Virus record (IMG/VR): IMGVR_UViG_3300032087_001288
Location: 1-29,379 of that record
Strand: one strand, 5' to 3'
DNA: 29,379 nucleotides
From: a virus
Part shown: positions 1-7,104 of the stretch, piece after piece
Position numbering within the stretch: position 1 is the first letter of the stretch
Layout of the letters: each line of letters begins with the position of its first letter
Notes under the pieces: model-generated
Told to the model about the DNA's origin: nothing
What the model saw: only the letters and a program-made list of their open reading frames with translations
Database searches by the model: none
Translations under genes and position numbers: made by a program

Positions 1-114
1 CAGGAGCTGGTTGCGGTGCTGGCGCAGGAGCTGGTTGCGGTGCTGGCGCAGGAGCTGGTTGCGGTGCTGGCGCAGGAGCTGGTTGCGGTGCTGGCGCAGG
101 AGCTGGTTGCGGTG
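1..114. repeat. 24-base tandem repeat, about 4.75 copies
   Basis: The unit CAGGAGCTGGTTGCGGTG followed by CTGGCG starts at 1, 25, 49, 73 and 97. The four full copies are identical, and the fifth matches through 114 before diverging. It is in frame (24 bases = 8 codons) with the minus-strand gene and encodes Pro/Ala/Gln. The array reaches base 1, so its true copy number is unknown. Confidence 0.95.
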
Positions 115-265
115 CAGCAGTCTCACCAGTTGATGCTTCAGACTTCTCAGGTAACAGCTCATCAGCCAGGTCTTTTGCTAACTTAGCACCACGTTGTTGT
201 GTTGCTTCGTAACCTAGCATAAGTGCTGCAAGGCTGATGATTGCTTCAGGGTTTTTAATCGACAT
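1..265 (-). CDS. Hypothetical protein with Pro/Ala repeat tail, partial (runs off left edge)
   Basis: The minus-strand reading frame opens at the ATG whose complement is at 263-265 and stays open to the window edge, giving 88 codons. The first ~42 residues begin MSIKNPEAIISLAALMLGYE and continue as a helical, Lys/Glu-rich segment. They are followed by a tail of 8-residue APQPAPAP-type units encoded by the perfect 24-base repeats at 1-114. The start overlaps the 3' end of the upstream minus-strand gene by 11 bases, so the two are probably translationally coupled and share the promoter at 513-542. The head segment is not a family I recognise. The Pro/Ala tail looks like an extended, flexible linker, so another domain may follow beyond the edge. 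Overlap and frame support a real gene; no function is assigned. Confidence 0.7.
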   Translation of the reverse strand, partial: MSIKNPEAIISLAALMLGYEATQQRGAKLAKDLADELLPEKSEASTGETAAPQPAPAPAPQPAPAPAPQPAPAPAPQPAPAPAPQPAP

Positions 266-473
266 TGTAAAGTTCTCCAAGTTGGGATTTTTGTTCTTCA
301 GTCGGGACGATGCGTAAACGTCCGTCGTTGAAGGCTTTGATCATTTCACGCAATAACAACTGGTACGGTTTACCTGTTACACGTTTCGACTTCTTTTGAA
401 AGATGTCAAGTTCAGACGCTGCAATACGCATTCGCAAGTCACCGTCTAAAACTTCATTTTCTTCAACAGACAT
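255..473 (-). CDS. Small Arc/ribbon-helix-helix-like DNA-binding protein (putative repressor)
   Basis: This 72-residue protein has the layout of ribbon-helix-helix (RHH) repressors such as P22 Arc. A short strand (DLRMRI, residues 13-18) is followed by a helix (ASELDIFQKKSKR), a turn with G-K-P, and a second helix (YQLLLREMIKAFNDGRL) ending in Gly-Arg. Arc shows the same order: strand, helix, Gly-Arg turn, helix, Lys/Glu-Gly-Arg. The SD AGGAAA lies about 10 bases before the ATG. It is the first gene after the minus-strand promoter at 513-542, whose spacer carries the palindrome-like element also found in other promoters here, so autorepression and control of the divergent operon are plausible. 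Family assignment is by pattern only, not profile search; binding to the element is inference. Confidence 0.6.
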   Translation of the reverse strand: MSVEENEVLDGDLRMRIAASELDIFQKKSKRVTGKPYQLLLREMIKAFNDGRLRIVPTEEQKSQLGELYNVD

Positions 474-512
474 GATGAAGTTTCCTCGTAGTTCATTGTG
501 TCACCGTGGATA

Positions 513-542
513 ATCATAGTGGAACAGTGAGGAACATGTCAA
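513..542 (-). promoter_or_regulatory. Leftward sigma70-like promoter with embedded operator-like element
   Basis: Read on the minus strand: TTGACA (537-542), an 18-base spacer, then TATGAT (513-518). The spacer holds TGTTCC twice and ends TGTTCCAC directly against the -10, as in the promoter at 6137-6165. It would drive the Arc-like gene and the Pro/Ala-repeat gene. The two divergent -35 boxes lie 9 bases apart, so one bound protein could block both promoters. Confidence 0.65.
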
Positions 543-551
543 CTAAAAAGT

Positions 552-580
552 TTGACAAAGTTACACACAGGATGTAAATT
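552..580 (+). promoter_or_regulatory. Rightward sigma70-like promoter for the replication operon
   Basis: A perfect -35 TTGACA (552-557), a 17-base spacer and a weaker -10 TAAATT (575-580). The spacer begins AAGTTACAC, matching one half of the shared operator-like element. Predicted start is near 587, giving a ~120-base leader before the primase gene. This is the only good plus-strand promoter seen upstream of the 707-6136 operon. Confidence 0.55.
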
Positions 581-652
581 GATTTCCAGAAGCAAGAGTG
601 CTTAAATATTAAAGCGGCTTATCTGTGACCGTACATCATAGAAACAGCCTAC

Positions 653-703
653 TCTGACCAGGTTGCCGCAACTCTTTTGGTCAGACTTACATTTAAGGTC
701 AGA
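653..703 (+). promoter_or_regulatory. Leader RNA with two mutually exclusive hairpins at the primase RBS
   Basis: TCTGACCA (653-660) pairs perfectly with TGGTCAGA (678-685), forming an 8-bp stem with a 17-base loop. The 7-mer GGTCAGA recurs at 697-703, where its GG is part of the AAGG ribosome-binding site of the primase gene (ATG at 707). TCTGACC can therefore pair with either copy: the near one leaves the RBS free, the far one hides it. This layout fits a translational switch or attenuator. The pairings are read from the sequence; regulation is inference. Confidence 0.4.
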
Positions 704-706
704 AGA

Positions 707-3328
707 ATGACGGAACAATTATCCCTAAAAATTAGTAATAAGGAGTTCGTTGAAACTCTTTTTGGTGTTGATGCACCGTGGTGTCATGTCACAGATTTCC
801 CTCATGACCCTGGTAACATTCCTAAAGATCAACACCTCATCGCATGGAAGGGTGACTACTTCTCCCGTTATAGAATGTCGCCTAACACCAACCAATATTT
901 TACCATCAGTAACTTCTACGCTGACGAACAAGGTCAGGCACGTCGTCGCAAGGCTCTATTCAGACATACACCGGTGATTGTACTGGATGATGTGAAAGAA
1001 AAGTTGTCGATGACTGAGGTGAACAAGCTACCACAACCAGCATGGATACTTGAATCATCAGTGGGTTCTGAGCAATGGGGTTACATCCTCAATGAACCAT
1101 GTGCTGATCGTGGTCGTGTTGAGAACTTGCTCGATGGGCTGGTGGCTAACGGTCTTGCACCTGAAGGTCGTGACCCTGGCATGAAGGGTGTGACTCGATA
1201 CGTCCGACTTCCTGAAGGAATCAACAACAAAGCAAGCAAACTGGTGAACGGTCAACCGTTCCAATGTCGCATGTTACTGTGGCAACCATTCAACCGTGTA
1301 ACCCTTGAACAACTCGCTGCACCGTTCGCTGTTGACCTTGACGCAGTACGACGTGAACAACGTGTTGACGGTGCTGCTGAGATTTCTGACCATCCTCTGA
1401 TCAATATCCCTGAAACTATCCACATTAAAGAAGTTCGCAGTGACGGACGCTTCGACATTACATGTCCGTGGATGCATGAGCACACCGGTCAAGACGATTC
1501 AGGATCAGCAGTGTTCACAAACTCAGACGGTACGATGGGCTTCAAATGTCACCACGGTGCTTGTCAGGGTCGTACTGGTGCAGACTTACTGCGTCACATT
1601 GAGAATCAATCACCAGGGTTCAACTCGAAACTGAAGAACTGGCAGGTGATGCGTGAGCTAGACATTGTTGCTGAACCAATATCGTTTATGGCTGCCACCC
1701 CTGTTCAACCACCTGCACCGGTAGCACCTCAACCAGCACCACAGCTACCTGAAGTCAGCTTCATGACTCCAACTGCTGCACCACAGCCACCAGCACCTGC
1801 TGAGACTGTGACCCCTGATGCACTTCAGCTTCTTTGTGACAACCTTCGTCGTCAGCTACCTGGTACAACTGAGCAGCGTGAACTGGCATCAAAGGTGCTG
1901 AAGTTCACCGATGATATGCCAAAGATTGATCAGAAGCACTGGCACGAAATCGTGGTGGACATCATGCGATGGTCGAAGGCTGACTTCAAAGACATCATCA
2001 CTGACCTGCGTAAAACTTGGTACGGTGAGAAGGTAAGCAAAGCAGAATTTTATGATGACGTGGTGTTCGTTAAAGAACTCAACCAATTCTATGACTGGGA
2101 ATCACGCATCTTCTTCAGCACTGAAGCATTCCAGAACTCATTCAGCCACGAAGATGCAGAAGCACGCAAGATTGCACTGCAAGAAGGTCGAGTACAGAAG
2201 GTTGACCGTCTGGACTACGCACCGAAACAACCACGTATCTTCATTGAAAACGGTTGTCGCTACGCTAACACGTGGAGTGATGCAACACAGTTCTTCGGTG
2301 AACCTGGTGATGCTAGTCGCTGGACCATGCACTTCGGTGCGCTCGGTTGGGAAGAACACCGTGACCACATTGAAAAATGGATGGCGTTCACTCTTCGTCA
2401 CCCTGATCAGAAAATCAACCACATGTTACTGCTAGGTTCTGGTGAAGGTTGTGGTAAAGACTTCTTACTGTACCCACTGATCAAAGCGATGGGTGAGAAC
2501 AACACCGTCATCAGTGGTGAAGAACTACTGGAAGGGTTCAACGACTACGTGCTGTCAACCAAGTACCTGCACATTAATGAGACAGAACTGGGTGACCGTC
2601 GTGAAGCAATGGCTGTTAGTAACAAGCTCAAACCACTGGCTGCTGCACCACCAGAAACACTGTCTGTGAACCAGAAAGGTATCAAGCGCATCAAGATCAG
2701 AAACATCGTCAACGCTACCATGACCACTAACTCAGTGATGCCGTTGCGCTTGAATGGTCCATCACGACGCTTCTATGCAATATGGTCAGACCTGAACCCA
2801 CGTGACAAGCACGACAACATGAAGCGTGAGTGGCTGGATTACTGGGAAGACCGTTGGACGTGGATGAAGTCAGGTGGTTGGAAGGCTGTCGTGTACCATT
2901 TGATGCACGTCGTTGACCTGAGCAGCTTCAACCCTAACGAAGCACCACCGATGACTGAGTTCCTACGTGAGATCAAAGAGTCATCGAAGTCACCAATGCA
3001 GCAGACCCTGGAAGCATTCATCAACAAGAAACATGGTGCATTCCGTTGTGACATCCTGACTACTAATGACATGGGTGAGACTTTACGAGCTGGTGCAATG
3101 ACACCGGCTGATATGATGACCGATCCGAAGTTCTTCACGGACAAGAAGATCGGGATGCTATTGAAAGAGATTGGGAGCTACCAACAGATCCGCACCAGTG
3201 ATGCACGTCTGTGGATAGTTCGTAATGAAGAGAACTACGCTGCTATGTCATCGACTGAGTTGTACCGTGAGTACGAGCGTCAGATGCGTGAAGCACGTGG
3301 TGAACAACAACTGACTGTGGTGAAGTGA
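707..3328 (+). CDS. Primase-helicase (AEP/RepB-type primase region plus SF3-like helicase)
   Basis: This 873-residue replication protein appears to combine priming and unwinding. Residues ~1-220 resemble the archaeo-eukaryotic/RepB primase fold: hydrophobic strand plus acids in VIVLDDV (~90-96), then SSVGSEQWGYIL and a GVTRYVRLPEGINNK motif. A zinc-finger-like cluster follows at ~253-286 (CPWMHEHT ... CHHGAC), and a Pro-rich linker at ~331-366. The C-terminal half is an SF3/DUF5906-like helicase with Walker A GSGEGCGKD (577-585, Asp in place of the usual Ser/Thr), Walker B-like LHINETE (~621-627), sensor-like TTNS (~673-676) and arginine-finger-like GPSRRF (~684-689). The ATG at 707 is chosen over a TTG 10 codons earlier because AAGG precedes it. 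It heads the early operon. The primase half lacks a textbook DxD motif, so its activity is uncertain. Confidence 0.85.
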   Translation: MTEQLSLKISNKEFVETLFGVDAPWCHVTDFPHDPGNIPKDQHLIAWKGDYFSRYRMSPNTNQYFTISNFYADEQGQARRRKALFRHTPVIVLDDVKEKLSMTEVNKLPQPAWILESSVGSEQWGYILNEPCADRGRVENLLDGLVANGLAPEGRDPGMKGVTRYVRLPEGINNKASKLVNGQPFQCRMLLWQPFNRVTLEQLAAPFAVDLDAVRREQRVDGAAEISDHPLINIPETIHIKEVRSDGRFDITCPWMHEHTGQDDSGSAVFTNSDGTMGFKCHHGACQGRTGADLLRHIENQSPGFNSKLKNWQVMRELDIVAEPISFMAATPVQPPAPVAPQPAPQLPEVSFMTPTAAPQPPAPAETVTPDALQLLCDNLRRQLPGTTEQRELASKVLKFTDDMPKIDQKHWHEIVVDIMRWSKADFKDIITDLRKTWYGEKVSKAEFYDDVVFVKELNQFYDWESRIFFSTEAFQNSFSHEDAEARKIALQEGRVQKVDRLDYAPKQPRIFIENGCRYANTWSDATQFFGEPGDASRWTMHFGALGWEEHRDHIEKWMAFTLRHPDQKINHMLLLGSGEGCGKDFLLYPLIKAMGENNTVISGEELLEGFNDYVLSTKYLHINETELGDRREAMAVSNKLKPLAAAPPETLSVNQKGIKRIKIRNIVNATMTTNSVMPLRLNGPSRRFYAIWSDLNPRDKHDNMKREWLDYWEDRWTWMKSGGWKAVVYHLMHVVDLSSFNPNEAPPMTEFLREIKESSKSPMQQTLEAFINKKHGAFRCDILTTNDMGETLRAGAMTPADMMTDPKFFTDKKIGMLLKEIGSYQQIRTSDARLWIVRNEENYAAMSSTELYREYERQMREARGEQQLTVVK

Positions 3329-3412
3329 TATGTGGGCTGACTTCAAGTTCCACCTATCAACCTCCACAATGTTTGGCAATCTAAGTACATGCGAGAATTA
3401 GAAGGTGACGAT

Positions 3413-3625
3413 ATGAGCGCATTAGATAAACAAGTGGACGGTGACCACTATAAAACACAGAAGATTCAACCGGTGGAGTACATTCACGCTAACAACCTCG
3501 ACTTCTTTGAAGGGAACGTGGTGAAGTATGTGACTCGCTGGCGCAACAAGAACGGTCTGGCTGACCTTGAGAAAGCCAAGCACTACATTGAACTACTGAT
3601 ACAACTTGAGCGTGACAAGTCATGA
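3413..3625 (+). CDS. DUF3310-family small phage protein
   Basis: This 70-residue protein matches the DUF3310 pattern common in phages: H-Y near the N-terminus (DGDHYKTQKIQPVEYI), then NLDFFEGNVVKYVTRW, and an acidic/basic helix DLEKAKHYIELLIQL. Members are sometimes labelled nucleotide kinase, but they have no kinase motif and their role is unproven. The ATG at 3413, nine codons into the longest frame, is preferred because GAAGGTGACG lies just before it. The last bases overlap the longest possible frame of the clamp-like gene but not its likely start. The position between the primase and dNTP-synthesis genes suggests a role in replication or nucleotide metabolism. Confidence 0.8.
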   Translation: MSALDKQVDGDHYKTQKIQPVEYIHANNLDFFEGNVVKYVTRWRNKNGLADLEKAKHYIELLIQLERDKS

Positions 3626-3687
3626 AGCGCATCGACATCATAGGGCAGAATGGCAACGACGGTTTACATTACAAAGAGGTGACGACA

Positions 3688-4248
3688 ATGGAAAGACTAG
3701 CGCAAGCAGTCAAAGCAGCTAAAGTGTTCGCTGCTAAAAACGATTTACGATACTACTTGAACGGTGTAGCACTATACATCACTGAGAATAAAATCACATC
3801 GGTGGTTTCTTCAGATGGTCATTGCTGCGCAATCATCGGTAGTGAAGATTTACGCAAAGCTGACAAAACAGCGATCGTTGACCACAAGGATTTAGAAACT
3901 TTGTACAACGCTTTACTGCTATCGAGTGACGTGACTGTGAACAACACTTTGTCACTGATGCAGATCGGTGATTACCAAATACCGCTAGTTGACGGACGTT
4001 ACCCTGACGTTGCACGTGTTATACCAAAGAAAGAGCGTGACGCTGCAACCTTAATCGGTGTTCAACCTAACTACCTTGCTAAACTCAAACCCTTCAAACT
4101 TGAACTGTGCAAACATCTGACAACTAAAGAACGCAACCTTCAGGGTACTCGTATGCGTGCAGGTGGTGCAGATGAATCAATAATCTTCGAGTTCTCTGGT
4201 GAGAAGATTGATTCAGCTATTGTTCTTATCAACCCTATGAGGCTCTAA
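3688..4248 (+). CDS. Shortened DnaN-like sliding clamp (beta clamp domain II plus end of domain III)
   Basis: This 186-residue protein resembles the bacterial DNA polymerase III beta clamp, which encircles DNA and tethers polymerase. RYYLNG (~22-27) followed by strands and SSDGHCCAI matches E. coli domain II (RYYLNGMLFE ... ATDGHRLAV). LVDGRYPDVARVIPKKE matches LVDGRFPDYRRVLPKNP, and the C-terminus INPMRL matches MPMRL. There is no domain I, and about 50 residues are missing from the first half of domain III, so it is about half the usual ~366 residues. The start at 3688 is chosen for GAGGTGACGACA upstream; a frame from 3622 adds 22 residues but lacks such a site. It lies one base before the RNR gene in the replication operon. 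The family match is by eye but several blocks agree; ring geometry is unknown. Confidence 0.75.
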   Translation: MERLAQAVKAAKVFAAKNDLRYYLNGVALYITENKITSVVSSDGHCCAIIGSEDLRKADKTAIVDHKDLETLYNALLLSSDVTVNNTLSLMQIGDYQIPLVDGRYPDVARVIPKKERDAATLIGVQPNYLAKLKPFKLELCKHLTTKERNLQGTRMRAGGADESIIFEFSGEKIDSAIVLINPMRL

Positions 4249-4249
4249 C

Positions 4250-6136
4250 ATGGACTTATATCAGCAATACATTCACATTTCCCGATACTCACGCTGGCGT
4301 GATGACTTAGGTCGTCGTGAAACCTGGGAAGAGACAGTGCAGCGTTACATTGATTTCTTCGACACTAAAACCCTCGGTGCTCACCATGACGTGCTGAACG
4401 GTAAGGTGAAAGAGTTTATCACCGATCTGAAAGTCATGCCTTCTATGCGTGCACTGATGACAGCAGGTCCAGCGTTGCAGCGTGAGAACCTTGCAGGGTT
4501 CAACTGCTCATACCTGGCGGTCAACACGAAGCGTTCATTCGCTGAAGCACTCTACATCTTGATGTGTGGTACCGGTGTGGGCTTCTCATGTGAGCGTCAA
4601 GAAGTCGCTGGTCTTCCTGCTATCCCTGAAGAACTGAACAAGACTGACAGCACAATCGTGGTCGGTGATAGCAAGAAAGGATGGGCTAAAGCGTTCCATG
4701 CACTGCTGAACCATTTATGGAATGGTGACATCCCTTCAGTGGATTACAGTCGTGTGCGTCCAGCAGGTGAGCGTCTGAAGGTGTTCGGTGGTCGTGCGTC
4801 TGGTCCTGATCCGTTGAAGCGACTCTTCGACTTCACCGTTGATACGTTCCAGAAAGCCAAAGGGCGCAAGCTCACCAGTATCGAAGTGCACGATCTGATG
4901 TGCATGATCGGTGAGATTGTGGTTGTCGGTGGTGTCCGTCGCTCTGCACTCATCAGTCTGAGTAACCTGTCTGATCAGCGTATGCGTGACGCTAAAGCCG
5001 GTCAATGGTGGACAGACAACCCTCAACGTGGTCTGGCAAACAACTCGGTTGCGTACACTGAGAAACCATCATCTGAAATCTTCATGGAAGAGTGGCTGTC
5101 ACTGGTCAAGTCAAAGTCTGGTGAACGTGGCATCTTCAACCGTGAAGCAGCAGGTAAGCAAGCAGCTAAGTGGGGTCGTCGTGATGCCGATCTGTCGTAT
5201 GGTTGCAACCCTTGCAGTGAAATCATTCTACGTGACAAGCAACTGTGTAACCTATCTGAAGTGATTATTCGTGAAGATGATGACTTCCAAACCCTGAAGG
5301 ATAAAGTTGAGATTGCAACCATCCTGGGTACACTTCAATCAATGCTGACTGACTTCAACTTCGTATCTGAAGCATGGGAACAGAACACTGCTGAAGAGTC
5401 ATTACTGGGTGTGAGTCTCACCGGTATCATGGACAATGAACTGATGTCTGGTGCGAAAGGTCACGACATTCTAACCAAAGCATTGAACGCACTGCGTGAC
5501 CATGCTCGTGAGGTGAACAAAGTGTGGGCTGAAGCACTTGGTGTGAACCCTTCCACTGCGATCACGTGTGTCAAACCTTCAGGTACTGTGAGCCAACTAT
5601 GCAACACAGCTTCAGGTATCCATGCACGCCACAACCAGCATTACATTCGTACTGTTCGTGTCGATAAGAAAGACCCACTGTACAACTTCATGCTTGAAAA
5701 AGGCTTCCACACCGAAGATGACCAGATGCGACCAGACAGCACTGCTGTGGTGTCATTCGCTATCAAAGCACCTGAGTCTGCTGTGACTCGCAGTGAAGTG
5801 TCTGCAATGGAAGCACTTGAACTGTGGCTGTTGTATCAGCGTGAGTGGTGTGAACATAAACCATCGGTGACTATCACTGTGCGTGATGAAGAGTGGGTTG
5901 AAGTGGGTGCATGGGTGTACAAGCACTTTGACGAAGTGTCGGGTATCAGCTTCCTACCTCACACCGATCACACGTACATGCAAGCACCGTATCAGGACAT
6001 GACTGCTGATGAGTATGAAGCCTGGGTTGCTGCTAACCCGATGCCTGAAGTGGACTGGACTGAGCTGAAGGAAGAACAGGACAACACTGAAGCAATGCAA
6101 ACTTTAGCTTGTACTGCTGGTGGATGTGAAATCTAG
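4250..6136 (+). CDS. nrdJ: Class II (adenosylcobalamin-dependent) ribonucleoside-triphosphate reductase
   Basis: This 628-residue cytosolic enzyme reduces ribonucleotides to deoxyribonucleotides using B12, feeding phage DNA synthesis. It resembles the monomeric RTPR type. SRYSRWRDDLGRRETWEE lies at the N-terminus; GFNCSYL holds the first redox cysteine (C86); YGCNPCSEIIL (317-327) holds the thiyl-radical C322 and E324; LCNL holds the partner C333; and the C-terminal tail CTAGGC supplies C621/C626 for re-reduction by thioredoxin. All catalytic cysteines are present. It is shorter than Lactobacillus RTPR (about 740 residues), so allosteric parts may be reduced. It starts one base after the clamp-like gene, and the operon ends at the hairpin 6167-6194. 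The class II type fits phages whose hosts make or import cobalamin. Confidence 0.93.
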   Translation: MDLYQQYIHISRYSRWRDDLGRRETWEETVQRYIDFFDTKTLGAHHDVLNGKVKEFITDLKVMPSMRALMTAGPALQRENLAGFNCSYLAVNTKRSFAEALYILMCGTGVGFSCERQEVAGLPAIPEELNKTDSTIVVGDSKKGWAKAFHALLNHLWNGDIPSVDYSRVRPAGERLKVFGGRASGPDPLKRLFDFTVDTFQKAKGRKLTSIEVHDLMCMIGEIVVVGGVRRSALISLSNLSDQRMRDAKAGQWWTDNPQRGLANNSVAYTEKPSSEIFMEEWLSLVKSKSGERGIFNREAAGKQAAKWGRRDADLSYGCNPCSEIILRDKQLCNLSEVIIREDDDFQTLKDKVEIATILGTLQSMLTDFNFVSEAWEQNTAEESLLGVSLTGIMDNELMSGAKGHDILTKALNALRDHAREVNKVWAEALGVNPSTAITCVKPSGTVSQLCNTASGIHARHNQHYIRTVRVDKKDPLYNFMLEKGFHTEDDQMRPDSTAVVSFAIKAPESAVTRSEVSAMEALELWLLYQREWCEHKPSVTITVRDEEWVEVGAWVYKHFDEVSGISFLPHTDHTYMQAPYQDMTADEYEAWVAANPMPEVDWTELKEEQDNTEAMQTLACTAGGCEI

Positions 6137-6165
6137 TTGAACGTGTGACAATGTTCCACTATACT
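6137..6165 (+). promoter_or_regulatory. Strong sigma70-like promoter with operator-like spacer
   Basis: TTGAAC (6137-6142), a 17-base spacer and TATACT (6160-6165). The spacer GTGTGACAATGTTCCAC is a partial palindrome sharing ACAATGTT and CACTA with the promoter at 7144-7172. It begins at the RNR stop codon. The expected start, near 6172, falls inside the left arm of the adjoining terminator hairpin. Confidence 0.75.
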
Positions 6166-6166
6166 G

Positions 6167-6200
6167 AAGCCAGTAGCAATTGTGTTACTGGCTTATTTAA
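6167..6200 (+). terminator. Intrinsic terminator of the replication/RNR operon
   Basis: AAGCCAGTA (6167-6175) pairs perfectly with TACTGGCTT (6186-6194), with a 10-base loop and a T-rich tail (ATTTAA). It is 30 bases after the RNR stop. The tail is not a pure U-run, so efficiency may be moderate. The preceding promoter starts transcripts inside the left arm, so these should escape it. Confidence 0.65.
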
Positions 6201-6213
6201 TTGAGGTGACGAA

Positions 6214-6492
6214 ATGTCAGAAGAGAAACAAGAAATCACACAGGAGCTGGTTGATCAGACGTTCATCGAAATGTCTGAACTGTGGCTGGACAAGTTTGAA
6301 GAAAGCGGTCACAAGCTCGTTGCATCCTTTGTTGCAGAAAACAAGGATGGTTGGGCTGTGCAGTTCCTAGCTGAATATCAAATGGCAAAAGAACATGTCG
6401 AAAGTTTGGGACTGGTCATGCCGGTTCTGGTCGAAGGTATTACAATCAATTTATCTGAAGGTGATGACGATGCGAATCAAACGACTCATTAA
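6214..6492 (+). CDS. Hypothetical acidic protein upstream of dUTPase
   Basis: A 92-residue, strongly acidic protein with no motif I recognise. It is largely helical by composition in its first half (ELVDQTFIEMSELWLDKFEE). It ends in an Asp/Glu-rich stretch (INLSEGDDDANQ) whose DNA also carries the RBS of the dUTPase gene. It has an excellent SD (GAGGTGACGAA before ATG) and overlaps the dUTPase start by 23 bases, so the two are probably co-translated from the promoter at 6137-6165. No membrane segment is seen. Function unknown. Confidence 0.75.
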   Translation: MSEEKQEITQELVDQTFIEMSELWLDKFEESGHKLVASFVAENKDGWAVQFLAEYQMAKEHVESLGLVMPVLVEGITINLSEGDDDANQTTH

Positions 6493-6910
6493 ACCTGAGA
6501 TTGGTGATCAACCAGTCCTACCCATCCCACAACGTGAGACTGAGGGTGCAGCAGGTTACGATCTGCGTGCTGCTAAGACTCTGACCATTGCACCAGGTGA
6601 GCGTGCACTTGTTCCCACCGGTTTCGCCTATGAAATCCCTCACGGCATGGTGGGCTTCGTGCGACCACGTTCAGGTCTGGCAGTGCGTGAAGGTCTGCAT
6701 GTAATGGCTGGTGTCGTTGATTCAGACTACCGTGGTGAAGTTCATGCGCTACTGGTGAACATGGGTGATGAGCCGATCAGCATTGAGTACGGTTACCGTA
6801 TTGCACAACTTGTGGTAACCATTCACTACGGTGGTGAGCTGATTGAAGTTGATGAACTGACCAATGCAACACGTGGTGAAGGTGGGTTCGGGAGCACTGG
6901 CAAACATTAG
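6470..6910 (+). CDS. dut: dUTPase (deoxyuridine triphosphate nucleotidohydrolase)
   Basis: This 146-residue enzyme hydrolyses dUTP to dUMP and pyrophosphate, keeping uracil out of phage DNA and supplying dUMP for dTTP synthesis. All five conserved motifs of the trimeric dUTPase family are visible in order: AGYDLRAA (I), RPRSGLA (II), AGVVDSDYRGEV with the catalytic Asp (III), RIAQLVV (IV) and the C-terminal arm RGEGGFGSTG (V). Length is normal for the family. The ATG at 6470 is chosen because GAAGGTGATGACG precedes it and the protein then begins with the usual MRIKRL strand; a longer frame from 6395 has no RBS. With the upstream RNR it forms a dNTP-supply set. Confidence 0.95.
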   Translation: MRIKRLIKPEIGDQPVLPIPQRETEGAAGYDLRAAKTLTIAPGERALVPTGFAYEIPHGMVGFVRPRSGLAVREGLHVMAGVVDSDYRGEVHALLVNMGDEPISIEYGYRIAQLVVTIHYGGELIEVDELTNATRGEGGFGSTGKH

Positions 6911-6920
6911 GAGGTGTTGA

Positions 6921-7031
6921 GTGCGAAAACGTAAACGATGTGAATACAGAATGAAACCAAAACCGAACAGTAAACACTGCAAGTTAAGGAAGTGTGCTAT
7001 GTTTGAAGGTAACAGACTATCACGGAGGTGA
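6921..7031 (+). CDS. Possible 36-residue basic, Cys-containing peptide (GTG start)
   Basis: A GTG at 6921 follows a near-perfect SD (GGAGGTGTTGA, 6910-6920), 11 bases after the dUTPase stop. The product is 36 residues, very rich in Lys/Arg, with three cysteines (residues 7, 20 and 25). The basic character suggests nucleic-acid binding, but no known fold is recognised. Its 3' end contains a second strong SD (GGAGGTGA, 7024-7031) with no ATG, GTG or TTG at normal spacing. Support rests on the SD alone. Confidence 0.45.
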   Translation: MRKRKRCEYRMKPKPNSKHCKLRKCAMFEGNRLSRR

Positions 7032-7104
7032 TCGTATCTCATCACGCTGAACGAGCGTCATTGTCCGTTGGCATATCGAGCAGATAACTGGAACATAATG
7101 ACTG

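Noticed and set aside
1-120. CRISPR array
   Set aside because: Repeats are directly adjacent without spacers and are in frame with a gene, so this is a coding tandem repeat.
2052-2435. 127-residue plus-strand frame inside the primase-helicase gene
   Set aside because: It is out of frame within a gene with clear motifs, has unusual composition (many Thr, Ser, His) and no SD.
3330-3401. 23-codon frame between primase and DUF3310 genes
   Set aside because: Poor SD and no sequence pattern; treated as a plain spacer. It does contain weak copies of the operator-like element (GTTCCAC and ACAATGTT), but no matching -35/-10 pair.
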